Below, piece after piece: positions 27,254 through 40,300 of a DNA stretch of 60,000 nt. A program made the position numbers and the translations under genes. The first letter of the stretch is position 1, and every line of letters starts with the position of its first letter. The DNA is taken from the NCBI RefSeq assembly GCF_029227915.1, contig NC_079878.1:5024001-5084000 (forward strand), in the 5' to 3' direction. The notes beneath the pieces are model-generated. The model had not been told where the DNA came from and ran no database searches. It saw nothing but the letters and a program-made list of their open reading frames with translations. The DNA comes from Hydractinia symbiolongicarpus (taxonomy: Eukaryota > Cnidaria > Hydrozoa > Anthoathecata > Hydractiniidae).

Positions 27254-29190
27254 TGCAGGGGGCACGGTCAATACCCATGGAGATACCAATATCTTGTTTA
27301 AGAAAGAGCTTCTTTGAACGCTAGAATGTCCACCCCAAATAAATGAAATGGCTAATTTCGAGAATAAAGATAGTAAAATTCTGTAATTCAACAAATAATT
27401 TCCAACGTAAATTAAAAAAGGATATAAAAACAATTAATACTACTACTTCAACATTAGCTTTTGCTGACAAAACCAATAATCTGTATAAACTCGACAAAGA
27501 TCATTACAATAAATTATTAAACAATTCTGTTACATCAAGTTACAAGAAAGTCACCAATAAGATAGACGAGAGAATAAAACAAGATGGCAAAAAGATTGTG
27601 AAAGGAAAGTATATTGCCAACAGAATACTCAAAAACAGTAACAACTCCTGCTTCATCACACTTCAAGACCAAAAAGCTAACTTCCAAAACGATCCAAAAG
27701 GTAGACTTATTAATCCAGCAAAAAATAAACTAGCTCGCATAAGAAAAGTAATCCTAGATAAAATAAATAGTCAATTACGCGAACTTTTGAAAGTAAGACA
27801 ATGGAGAAACACCCGAGAAGTTATTGATTGGTTTGAAGGTATAACCGAAGAAGACAAATACCGCTTTGTAGTTTTTGACAATAACAAAAACATTATTATC
27901 AGACGCAAATCATTTTGCTACCCAACACTTAGAGATAAAAGAAGGCGATATAAAAACATGCGCAAAAATCACTTCTATTCGACACTAGCAAACAAACGTG
28001 GATGAAGAAGGGAGGAGAATTGTTCAAAGTGACGATGGGTGCTTATGATGGTACCGAAGTTTGCGAAGTTGGATTGTTCATGTTAAACAAGATAAACGCA
28101 ATTTACCATAACAATGTCGGATTATACCGTGATGATGGTCTCGCCGCATTTAAAGACACCAGCAAACCCGCGATGGAACGCATCAAAAATAAAATACAAG
28201 CATTATTCCAAGAATGCGGTTTAAAAATCGTTATTGAATGCCATAAGAAAATTGTGAATTTCTTAGACATCACGCTAAATCCCGACAATGGAACCTTTAA
28301 ACCATACAGCAAACCTGACAACATCATTCAATACATCCATACTCAATCCAACCACCCACCCAATGTCATCAAACAAATCCCAATTACTATTGAGCAGCGT
28401 TTATCCGAACATTCTTCAAATGAACAAATATTTAACGAAGTCGCCCCAATTTATGAAAAGGCGTTAAATGAATCCGGGCACGATGTTAAACTGCAATACC
28501 AAGAACGAAAGAAAGCTGCTTCGAATCTCGCAGAAAATGAGAAAAAAAAAGAAATATAATTGGTTTAATCCTCCTTATAACGTAAACGTATCTACGAAAA
28601 TCGGAAAGTTGTTCTTGCTTCTTATAGACAAACCTTTCCCGAAACAAAACAAGCTCCATAAAATATTTAACCGCAACAACGTAAAAGTTTCTTACAGCTG
28701 CACAAAAAACATGAAAGCCTATATAAATATCCACAACAACAAAATCATCAACAACAACGATACAGTAATGGATAATTGTAATTGTATTATAAAGGAACAA
28801 TGCCCAGTTGAAAATAAATGTTTAACAAAAAACATTATTTATAAAGCAACAATAAATTCAAACATCCCCAACTATGAGCGCAAGGTTTACATTGGTTTAG
28901 CAGCAACAACGTTTAAACAAAGATACGCCAACCACAAAAAATCCTTTAACACAGCTAAATAAAAAAAGACACGGAACTTTCAAATAAAAGATAGAAATTA
29001 CACACCATTAATCACATGGAAAATAATCGGACAATGTAATGAACTTGTCCCTAACTCCGGAGCGATTAAATGCAATTTGTGTTTAGCCATGTACGATGAA
29101 AACAACTTATTAAACACGCGATCAGAATTAATATCCAAATGCAGGCACATCAATAAGTACAAACTCTTCCAAAATGATACTAAAAACTAG
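27254..29190 (+). pseudogene. Penelope-like retroelement, RT + GIY-YIG, copy 1
   Basis: The order of motifs fits Penelope-like elements, which carry an RT and usually a GIY-YIG endonuclease. N-terminal region: PPQINEMANFEN (about 27330, frameshifted), LKKDIKTINTTTSTLAFADK, YNKLLNNSVTSSYKKV, and KANFQNDPKGRLINPAKNKL. RT: EVIDWFEG and YRFVVFD, then the motif A core is missing and the frame breaks (about 27870-28010; old frame traces LLSDANHFATQHLEIKEGDI). Next comes VTMGAYDGTEVCEVGLFML and NVGLYRDDGLAAFK, with catalytic YRDD intact. C-terminal part in another frame: KYNWFNPPYNVNV, KLHKIFNRNNVKVSYSC, CPVENKCLTKNIIYKATI, RKVYIGLAATTFKQRYANH (GIY-YIG), a TAA at about 28962, then NYTPLITWKIIGQC and LLNTRSELISKCRHINKYKL to the TAG at 29190. 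At least three frame breaks; inactive. Confidence 0.85.
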
Positions 29191-29350
29191 AAGGAACGAC
29201 GTCACTTTTTTTATAGATACCATTATATTGTCCTTTGATAACTTTATATTACTTTTACGGTTTAAATGTCAATTTATTCAACATAGGATTGCGAAAGCAT
29301 GAAACTATAGTGTTGAATGTAAAAATTGTCTTTTTCTTTCCCGTGTGTAT

Positions 29351-29454
29351 CAACAGCTTTTCTGATATGAACGGGTAAAATTCGGCTAAATCAAACTTAA
29401 TAAATCGACATTTCTGCTTATTTTCAATATTAATAAACCAAACAAAAGCTGTTG
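29351..29454 (-). pseudogene. Inverted 5' segment of Penelope-like copy 2
   Basis: On the minus strand this encodes WFINIENKQKCRFIKFDLAE then FYPFISEKLL, which is RT motif A (D in FDLAEFYP) missing from copy 1. Its last residues KLL are also the first residues read on the plus strand at the junction (aaagctgttg, about 29446-29454). The segment therefore lies inverted directly against the next part of the same reading frame. Confidence 0.85.
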
Positions 29455-30125
29455 AACAAAGCAATTCAAATTGCACAAACAGTAACAGATATTACACCAG
29501 AAACAGTTAACATTATCAAACTAGCCAGAAAGTCGTTACTATTCGAACACAACAAATCCACATGGGTCAAAAAAGGTGCTTACCCATCATTTGACGTCAC
29601 AATGGGTAGTTTTGATGGCGCAGAAACATGTGAACTTGTAGGACTTTATATTTTAAATAAACTGTCCTCAATTATTAACATCAATAACGTTGGTCTTTAT
29701 CGAGATGACGGCCTCGCAGTAATGGAAAATGCCAACGGGCCAAGAATGGACAAAACACGGAAAGACATTATCAAACTATTTAAGAAAGAAGATCTATCAA
29801 TAACAATCGATACTAACCTATCTGCAACTGACTTCCTGGATGTTTCACCCGATTTAAATTCCGGAAAATACTTTCCATACCATAAACCAAACAGCAAGCC
29901 GTTGTATGTTAACGCGCAGTCCAATCACCCACCGACCATCCTCAAGCAACTCCCTGTTATGATCAACCAACGATTAATCCAACTATCATGTGATAAAGAA
30001 GAGTTCGATAAAGCCAAACAGTTCTATCAAACATCACTTGACGTAAGTGGCTATAAAAATATTCTGAAATATGACCAGCGTGATTAAACAAGACCAAACA
30101 GAAATCGATTGAGAAATGTTATATA
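29446..30125 (+). pseudogene. Penelope-like retroelement, copy 2, forward part
   Basis: A single open frame runs from KLLNKAIQIAQTVTDITPET through KSLLFEHNKSTWVKKGAYPS, FDVTMGSFDGAETCELVGLY, NVGLYRDDGLAVM (catalytic YRDD) and NAQSNHPPTILKQLPVMINQ to a stop at 30087. Weak similarity continues to about 30125 (RNVIY, where copy 1 has KYNWFN). The GIY-YIG part is absent, so this copy is truncated at both ends. It is related to copy 1 but clearly diverged (for example GSFDGAETCELVGL versus GAYDGTEVCEVGL), so it is a different insertion. Confidence 0.85.
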
Positions 30126-30129
30126 TCTA

Positions 30130-31250
30130 CCAATAAAATATCTACCAATAAAAAAGGTTTCACCCTATTTGTGCTGTTTAACTTTTCCCCCATAATTCTT
30201 TATGTGTTTATTGTTACACCTTAAGGCCCTCTTACAATTTTCCTGATTTTTTATTTTTATTTCATTTTTCTAAATTTTATTTTTAAGAAAATATGTCAAA
30301 GCGATGCCATGACAGATATTTTTGTCATGGTATCGTCAAATGTTACAAAAAATATCTTTTAAAACAATTCTTTAAATTGTTTTTATAAACTTTAGGGGGA
30401 TTCTTAATATACACTACAACATAATTATTTGTTTGTCACATTAGTGCGACTGAATACAAAGCAATGATACAAATATTTTACAAATCTTAAAGAGAATTTA
30501 AGCGATGAGAAATATTTAAAATTTTTGATATTCATTGCCGTCTCGTTGCTGATCATCGCCGGTGACGAGCCTAACAATGTTATTGCTTTTTTGTTTTCAC
30601 TGAAGCGACGAGTACTTTTTGTGGCGATGATAAAAGATGACAAGTCCATTCCCAATGGTAAACAGGCTTTATTATTATGGTTGTGCTTTGACATCACACT
30701 CTGGCTATCTGAGACCCTCCTTTCGTACGAGGCCAAAATCTGATTTCTCACAACCTGTTTTCAGATTGGTTAAAAAAAAGAAGGAAACTCACATTAATTT
30801 TTTAAAAACTGACAATTTTTATTCAGTATCCGGGGTACCACCAATTTTGTGGATCTAGGCTCCGTACTCTAGATCTTCCACCAGACAAACTTAGGTATTC
30901 CGTCCTGCGCGGCGCTTGCAGAAGTCAAGAAATATATCAAACCCCTGGCAAAAGTAAAGTTAATAATACTAGACCCGGGGCGAATATTATTGTTTCTTAA
31001 AATAAATCTTTTCAAAGAAATAAACAAAGCTTTACGTATTTTCCCCAACACAATTACATCTAATGCTGCTATTAATTGGTTATGTATTGTTTCTATCACA
31101 ACATTAGATGCTTTTCAAAAGCTTAATGAATGGAAACAATAATTATGCTAGAACAGCTATCTCATAAAATAACCATTAAAGATATTTATGATTAAGTGTG
31201 TGATTTTGTTTTGTGTGGTAGACATAAAATAAGTGTGTGCTGATCACGAG
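30130..31250. other. Non-coding / unassigned, with a minus-strand ORF
   Basis: A 108-codon minus-strand frame (30751-30425) contains NQILASYERRVSDSQSVMSK and LPLGMDLSSFIIATKSTRRF. I do not recognise a family; the pattern could be repeat-derived. A second minus frame (31099-30869) also has no domain. Confidence 0.3.
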
Positions 31251-31385
31251 ATGGTTGGTCGGATATGGAAGTACTTATTTTTGATAGTTTTTTTTAACAC
31301 CACAATACTTTTTACAGAAGTCGCACCATCATTAGCTTTGGAAATATCGAATTTTGCGAAACATATAGGAGCAGAAAAAACGCAG
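31251..31385 (+). CDS. Exon 1 of the CACHD1-like gene: start and signal peptide
   Basis: ATG at 31251 starts MVGRIWKYLFLIVFFNTTIL, a basic n-region followed by a hydrophobic core, with likely cleavage near APSLA. The exon then enters the VWA_N helix (ISNFAKHIGAEKTQ) and ends in phase 0 at cgcag|gtatg. Exon 2 (ARFNHLEKFEEDV) continues the helix naturally after a 5-kb intron. This supports the link, though it is the longest and therefore least certain junction. Confidence 0.8.
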
Positions 31386-34300
31386 GTATGTATCACAAAT
31401 TATTGATTTGCTGTCCATAATTTTGCTGTATAATAAGTAGATATACAATAGGTAAACATAGGTTATTGAGATTTATTAACCCGAGGTGATTTATATTCAA
31501 CGACGCGCAGCGGAGTTGAATATAATATCACCGAGGGTTAATAAATCCAATAACCTATGTTTACCTATTGTATATATGTTTTATTATATACCCAAAAGAG
31601 ATTGTTATAATTAATATTACTTATTTTGTTTTGTGTTTGTTTTGTTTTCGTTGTAAAAAGAATTTTCTCGACAAAAAAGTTCCCGCCATTTCACGTGTTT
31701 GGAAATCGACCAATCAGAAAACGGACCACTAAGAAACAACCAATCACGGTTAATTACGATAAAAATTAATGAGGCGGAAAGGATAAAATCAAAACATGCG
31801 TTTACGAATGTTTTGTCAAAACTATTGTTACGTCACAAGCATTGAATAATACGGGTGGAATACGATTATTTATTCAATTGCTGTTTTTGCTTACGGGTAT
31901 ATAATAATATCATGTATATTGAAATAATTCACATAAATTTTATTAATCTAAATATGTTTGGAGTTCCAATGTGCTTTGCTTGTAGAAAAAATCTTAATAA
32001 ATATACAGACCGAAAACATTCAACAACAAATCGAACGCGCAATATAGAGGCCTCATCTTTATTTACGAGTCTTTAATTTCTTTATTTTCTCTACTCAAAA
32101 GTTTGTTCAGTAGGGTCAGTTTTAAATAATAAAAATATTCCCGCCACATGTTGTTCAACATTTTTGCTATTTTTATCTACAACTTTCTTGCTTAATTATT
32201 TTGTGTGTATTGATCCGTGGCTATCACAATAAAGAGAGAAATATATTCCATTGTTTTTAAATTTAACCACCTGTTTAACAAATGTGTGAAAATACTGAAT
32301 ATCAATAATTCGGCACAGCAAGATGTAAACAAAACTGGTATTTTTACTATATTTTGGGTCTATTGCGTTGTCGTTCTGCAACGTTTCTTATGTGCGGAAA
32401 ACATCAAATTATATCTCTACGAATACGAACTTTACAAATATTTTCAATATCGAAACATTCTTAGCCTTTGTTTTAGGACTTTTTTTGTTATCATGGCTGG
32501 TACATGCAGATTAATTTATTATGGAGACCAAGCCTGTCGGTCTGGTCTTCAAAATCAACACTGGCATCATGAACTTTTGTTCGGCAGCCATGCTGTGCGC
32601 AGTTCGCCTCTCCTTTTAAAAAAATACACCGCGCTAATTAGCATAATACGGCTTAATGCGTATGAAATTATCACGGTAATGGTTTTAAAAAATTTTTGCG
32701 ATTATATAAGATCAAAGCAAAAAATGACTCAGCTGTTTTTTTATTGGGGAATATTCCCAACTTTCTTGATTAAACAATGCGCGTTACATACAACAACAAT
32801 TCACCTCAAGAAAAACCAAAATGGTAGATACAGGCGACCGAACCACGAGGACTTTAACCTTCTATATCAACATGTAACTTCCTAAAGTAACCTAAAGTAT
32901 GCTAAACATGAAATTGTGTAGGAGTTTGGAGTTTTTCTCCTTGTTTGTTTACAGCATGTTTCTATTTTTAAGTTCCTAACTATCGCCTCAGATTACGTTA
33001 CTATGCCTGTTGTTTTATTGAGGGAATTTCGCTGCTAATCTTTATTGTTATATATAATATGCTATATACTATCTTACTATGCTTCATATTACCTTTATGA
33101 AGATAAACTCGTGGTATGAAACTTAAAGAGCGACAAAAATTTGTTTTTTTATAAAAAACTTCCGAGAATATCGCAATTAGCGCGTAATTGTTTATTATTG
33201 TGTTTTCAGCGATGGGAAATACCTTAAAACATATGAAAGTAGCTTACTCATTGCTTGTATTTTGACACAACAGATTCGATCATTACTTGCAGGAAATAAC
33301 AATGTCGTTGTTGTTTTTTTACCACATTTGTTTAATTTATTTTAGCTTTCCTACTTTCACGTACTTTTTGAATAATAATGCAGGTTTTTTAGCATAGCGA
33401 GTCAAAGTCTAAATCATAAACAATATTTATATTAAAACTACCACATTTCTGCCGGTCCTCGCGAAATAATCTGTATAAAAGACAAGAGGTGGATTTATAG
33501 ATATTCTTCTGCCAAGTTTCTATTATAAACCCCCAAAATAAAAAAAATGCTGATCATTGGATTTACAAGAATTTGAGCTACCCCACATTGAGCAGTAAAG
33601 AACAGAAACGCCTTTCCGATCTCTGATGATAAGGGATGGTCACATCTGGATATTATTTATTTTGTGATTTTAAGTTACCTAGCCAGTACCATGCCAGCAC
33701 TCCAGGTCACATTTGTTATTAAATAATTAAGTGCTAAAGTACAAGAGCTAAATATATTACTTTAATGTAGCTAGCTGCACAAAAGATTTTTCAAGGCATT
33801 CTGTCATTTTAAATAAAAATAGCTAGGTAGTTATTTGGAGCTCCCATAACAGTGAACATTCAAGACTTGAGTATATAGCTAGTTAGATATGTAAGGCATG
33901 GCATATTGGTTAAATATGTTGACAAACAGAAACCTGTATTTCATAAATAAATTTCTGCAAATGTTCAGGTTTCTTTTATCGAACAGGAACCTATTTTTCA
34001 TAAATAAATTTTAACCTAACGGTTTCTTTTATGAAATAACAAAATTTGGGAGAGTAGTGATAGCCAGAAGTAATATTCGCTTGGAGCTGGAAGACCTAAA
34101 GTCTCTGTCCAGGTTAAGACTCAGTAAAGGGTAAACTGTGTCACACGGAGGACACTTAGTGTAATGTGTTACAAATCAAGTGGAGCGCTTATTGCATTAA
34201 AGATACAGTATATTTTTCATAAACCAACATTCACAGGACTTACGATGAAGCCTATTGGTACTTCTGCAAAGCAAATACAGTTGAGCATTTTTCATTTTGC

Positions 34301-37300
34301 CTAATAAGTTTCTGTGGATATTCAAAAATTAATTGTGAGTGGCGCTAGGCTGAGCGATTAGTGCAAGTAAACGTGCTGCAGATCCAGGTGGATAACAAAA
34401 ATAACTTTCTAACCACTTTGTATTTATACGGTATAAAATTTAGATTATGTATTTGGCACTGTGCTTTAGAAGCACATTCCCACTTTCTCTGAACTGGATA
34501 AGCTATTTAACCCTAAACCTGGGACACATTTTATCTGTTTGAATTATTTTTAATCCTGAGAATCACTTTGAATGTTTTCTGTACACATGGCTTGTCAAAA
34601 TTGATATGCTGTCAAAAACAGTTTATTGGCGTCTCCAAAAATGGCTAAATTCAGGAACTCAGAAACTATGATAGTAGTAAAAAAAAATTTTTTGAGTTCA
34701 TTTCATCAAACTGGTCTAAAAACATATAATACCAAGTTTCAAGTCATTATTTCAATTTTTACTGAAGTAATAGGTATTTTACTTAGTATAGCTTTTTATA
34801 CCGCTTACACCAAAATGGCTGCAGGGACTAATCGGTTTGAAATTAATTTATAATATTTTAATAACAACCTTTTTTTCCGATGTGTTTTTATTTTCCTGCA
34901 AAAGTTGTTGTATAGCTTATGTATATGACATTAGGATAAGGATGAAAAAGTTACTGTGGGACATGGGTTTTAAACCTTAAAAATTTCCAGCGAGAAATTT
35001 GAAAACTAATAAATGACAAAATCGCAAAAGTTTATCTTAAAAATTTTTAATTTTTGTTAATGTGAAAGTAATCCACATGAAAAGGTTTCTGATGTTTGTT
35101 GTGAAAAAATCTTCCATATTACCCATATGGGATAACTTGATGAACAATTAATTTTCCTGCAGGTGTTCTCAAATATGTGTAATATAATTTTAAAAACTGT
35201 GATGTAATTTTCCTTTTAAGTCTTGACTTTTAAGCCAGCCAAAAAGCTTAGCCTTGTCCTTTCATACTTAGTCTAGCTAGCTAGGGCCAAAAAGTTTAAT
35301 ATTCAAACTTGACCTATTTTACTTAGTATTAAGTAATAAAGGGTAGGATAATCCTAAATCTAGCTATAGGGTAGCTAAGCTACCTGTAAGAACAATATCA
35401 AACAACGTCGAGGCTGTTCTCCTTTGTAAACAAACCCGGTGGTATTTTGTAATAAGTACCAAATTTTATGTGTGCATTTATTGCACTGATGAGTGTAACC
35501 AAAGTGCTCTGTACGTAAATCCTAAGAATTTATGTCATTGGCTCACTCTTTACGACTGACACGTAACAAAGATACCGAGATTTAGGTGTGATATATATCA
35601 GAATTAATTGTCTTTAACACAGAAAATTGCAGAGAAATAAAAGTGAATCATGCCCCGAGTTATGCCATGTAAACAGTTTGTCGTTTGTTATAAGACTGAA
35701 GTTTCATGTATCATTCGTGGTCACCATGTTTACAAGGAAGTATGGGATGCTATAATAGGAGAAATTCTTGACGTTGCTGTGGATGAAAGAAAAGCAGCAA
35801 ACGAATATGACAAACATGCGTTTGGTTTTTACAAAAACGATACCCTAGTGGGACACATACCAATTGAGATTTCAAGTTTATGCTATCATTTCATCAATCA
35901 AGATCCAGGGAATAAAATAAAAGCAAAAACAACTGGTAAACGGCATCGTGAAATTGGACTTGTTGTACTGGCAAAGTTTATCTTCACAACAGAAAATAAA
36001 AGATATTCACTGGTTTTAGAGAATGAACTTGATAAGCGAAAAACTAAATTCCCAACCTCAACCTTTTTTTCTTCCAGAAGAAGTATGACAGATACTCTCA
36101 TGGTATTTCGTGGTTGAAAACATCTCATTTATCCTTGTTGCATTAGCTACAAGGCCATGGGGCACAAAACAAGTTTTTGTGAGATCGCAAAAAAATTGTT
36201 TTTTGAATTTTTTTCTGTGTCCCGAACCTCAATAGTCTTATGAGATGCTTACGTATATTACGCATCTAATTACGTGTTACTTAATCAAACGAAATTTGAC
36301 TATTCGCAACTACTTGCGTTTTATAGAGTGTTTCACCATTTTCGGCAATAATCGGAACATAGGTATTGTTTCTGAACTTCTGTATTTTTAGGCACGTTTT
36401 AATCATCTAGAAAAATTTGAGGAAGATGTTAGTGCAGACAATTATTTAAATGTAGTAAGTATACCTGTATTGTTTCATGACAACTAGAAATTATGTTTCA
36501 CCTTTAACTTCTTTTCTAATTAATTAAATCTAAACCGATATAAGTATGTTTCAATTTTGAAATCACGAACTTTTTGCTATGGTATAAAAATAAAAAGTAA
36601 TTATTTTACAAATGACCATGAACAAAAAAAACCCTGCAGAAATCATGTGACGACGTATCGCGCCGCGAGGAACTTTGTTTTCAGTGTGATTTTAGATTTA
36701 ATGCAATTTTTAGGACCAACGTATAACTTCTTTCTGATAAGAAATGAGTCTGACTTTTCATATGATTATAAAACTTTTAGTGAAACTAACTGTTCCTACT
36801 TCCTTATTGCAACATAAGTATCGGTGATACATTTTATTATAGTTATCGGACAATCTAGAAACGAAAATTCGAAAAGCATCAGAAAAACTTTCTGTTTTAA
36901 AAAGAAAGATCGTTGAAAGATATGATAAACAGAATTTACAATTACGAAAGCCAAACACGTGTTGTAAAAGTAACACGGTAAGTGTTTATTTAGTAATGAT
37001 GCTTCGTTCAGGCTAGACACTGAGCAAAAAATATGGGTATATGCTATATCTAAAACTGTTGATCGATAGGCTGCAGAAGGCGAGTACATTGGAACTATGC
37101 AAAAATTCAAATGCTTAAAAATTTGTCTTCTTTAGTTCATTAAATTATAATTTATGTTAGTGATATAATTTTAATTTTGCATGGTCAGACAATATTCATT
37201 AGATGTACACATTGCGATGTGGCTTTAAACCATCACAATTAGATTTTTTTTTTTAATTTTAGAATCAGTATCAATCGTTTTGCGATATGATTCCGTCGAA

Positions 37301-40300
37301 AACACCGTCATGTGAAAAGGAAGAATATTTACTTTCTGACACAATGATTTCAGATTTTAAAGATGCTTATGAAGAAGGGGTAATTAAAAAGGTTTATTAT
37401 GGGGATGAAAAGAATGGACATTACGTACAGTATCCCTCTCCAAAAAATAAACCAACATTGTGTCGATGCTCAAAGTACGACCCACGAGTAAGGTAGAGAA
37501 ATTTGTAAAACACGTATCCATATATCAATGCAAATCTACAATCCCAGACACCCACAATAAGTGGCAATGTGGTTTTTTCAGTGACCTGACATTTAGAAGC
37601 AACATTAATACAGGGAAGAAACAAAACTGATTCGTTTACAACCAAAAAAACGTTTTATTGTTCTCGCATGAAATTTCTTTCTTTTATTTTAATTTTAATG
37701 CATCATACAATTTCCCGCAAAATTTTACATTATTTTGAACTTGTGAAATATTCTAAAGCAGCTCGCAGGAATATGACAGTGATTTACTTTCCACTGATTT
37801 TCGTTTTGGTTAATTTTTAGGCCTTGGTACGCTGGTACAGTCACTCCAAACGAGGGTAAAGAAGTCGTGATTGCTGTTGATTTTAGTAAAAATGGCGAAA
37901 GAGTAGCGCAATTATTGAAAGATGTTACAATTATGTTGCTGCAAACAATTAATGCTAAAGATAACGTAAAAAAATATTTTTTAATTTTTTTTTTCTAATT
38001 GTTATGTGCATTTGCAAAAAATAAAACCTGTTTTTTTTGTATTACTTTTTGTAACTTTTTACTTTCAACAGGTCGTACTGTTACCATTCAAAAATTCAAG
38101 AGCTTCCATAATACCAGACATTGTATGTTCAACAAAACTTGTACCTGCCACACCAGCAATCCTGTATCGACTGAAAACATTCTTGCAAACTGAAAACAAG
38201 TTTGAGGGTGATAATGAATACGTGGCGATGTTCAAAGACTCATTTTCAAGATTTTCAGAACCAAGAAGAAGTAAGATAAGGTTGATTTTTGACAGAATAT
38301 AAAAAGTGTAACGAACGACACAACCATTCAAATTGTAGAATATTTATTGATTTGTTTCCTTTTTTAAAAAAAAGCGGGTCGTTTTTTGTCCGTTAACCCG
38401 TCTCTTTTATTAATTAATCTAAATCAAAATCAAGATTTTAAATCTATTCTATAAATTCTTAAAAAAAATTTTTTAAATATACTAATCTGATTTACTTTAT
38501 AGAAAAAGTAATTTTGTTTGTAACCGCAACCACCGACCCGAAAAACGGTCATGACGTCATCCGGCGTACTATTATTAAAGAAAACCAACGCTACAACAAC
38601 GAAGTTCTAATACACATCTATTCGATCACAGGTGTGCTTATTTTTACTTGAATAGGGAATTTTTACTATCTGAGGATGTTTTGTTTTACGAATATTCCCA
38701 TTAAAGAAAGGTATTACTGCATTACCGACATTTCGTAGTTCAAAAACTGTATCAGATCTCAGATCAAAAATTTGTTGTTTTAGAATCAGAAATAATTTCT
38801 GATCGTCAAGTTAAACTCACGAAATTCGCTGAGCAAGACTGTCAAAATTTACTGTATAAAAACTGCAATGGTTCCTTTGCTAAGGTAATAATGTTTTTCT
38901 TGTTTGTTCTTTCATATAGTTTGCTAATGTAATAAACACAATTAAAATTTAGTTAGATGTAATAGAAGGGTAGCAAAAGGTAAATCTTAACGGATGAACA
39001 ATCTATAATACACGTGATTAAAGGCATACTTTTGAGCGTGATTAACTGTTACCTGAGCACGCTTTGGAATAAATGGTGGTCTTATGGAAAAGGAAAGACA
39101 GACTAAAATGCTTAAAATTGTATCTAATTTTTCATAAAATAGTATTTGAAAGCGAAGACTTACAAATACTATTTTATGAAAAATTAAAATATGTTACTTT
39201 GTTATTGTAAAGTTTTATTAAAATGATAACCGTGACAGTTTTCTTCTTTTGGCTTCTCTGTCGATAAATAGAACTAAATCCTTTTCAGAATTTACCTCTT
39301 TTCTTTATTTTTTACCTTTAGTATCCCGGAAAACATGTAAATTTTAACACAAAGATCGAGCGAGATGATCTACGATCTCATGTTGGAAGTTTGTATAGCT
39401 CGTTGGTTGATGTTGGAAAAGATTTCAATGAGATGAAATTTACTTTACCTTACTTCGATTATTTTGGAGCAGGTACTTTCACTTACCCTTTCGTTTCAAG
39501 TAGTCCAAATAGTAGTCGATATTGTTTCATATAGTCAATTCGTTAATCGGTAAATCTCAAAAAGGTGTTTTACCAAAATATATAGGCAAAATGATTCTCG
39601 TTTACAAAAACTTCTTTTTCTTATTAAAATAAGTTTTTATTATTCGATTGAGTGGGAGCGAGCTTTACTTAGAAAATGAGCCACGAAGCTCAATCGAATA
39701 ATAAAAAATTTTATTAGTCAGAAAAATAAGTTTTTGTTAACAAGAATAATTTTGTCGATTTATTCTGGTAGAGACCTTATAAACAAATATGTTTGCGGAA
39801 TACTTTTTTTCAACTCTATTGTACTAATTGTCATAAATTCTTTATTACACCAAATAATCAAGGTCACATTTTCAGGAAAATGTTATCATTACCATAAAGC
39901 AATTGTCTTTTATAGGAAAACTTGTCGATGCATGTTTGCCAATGTACTCGACACTTAATAAGAAAAATCTGATTGGTGTTGTATGTGTTTCGTTTGGAAG
40001 CTCAGAACTACTAAATGTGCGACTTAATAACTTCAAAGAATCAGTCAACACTTACGCATTCTTAATAGACGACCAAGGTAGGCTGAAGACAATTTTAACT
40101 CCCTTGTTAGAAGGTATATTTTTGGCATCATAATGATAGCAAAACAAAAAAAACACACAAGCAGTAAGCATGATAGTTCAAGCAGTGAATGCTCAGATAA
40201 AACCGATATAAGGATATTTTGCTTTTAATGAAGTATCAACTTTTTCCTGTTCTTTGACATATCAATTTTTATTCCCTCATGTTGCCATTATTATAGGATG

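Noticed and set aside
30425-30751. Minus-strand 108-codon ORF as part of the Penelope-like element
   Set aside because: No RT or GIY-YIG motifs and opposite strand; left unassigned.
31400-31600. CRISPR-like or attachment-site interpretation of palindromes
   Set aside because: Single hairpins in a eukaryotic intron with no regular repeat-spacer structure.
32217-32885. 222-codon open frame as a gene
   Set aside because: It spans dispersed repeat B, has no domain, and the homologous region at 51.2 kb does not keep the frame.
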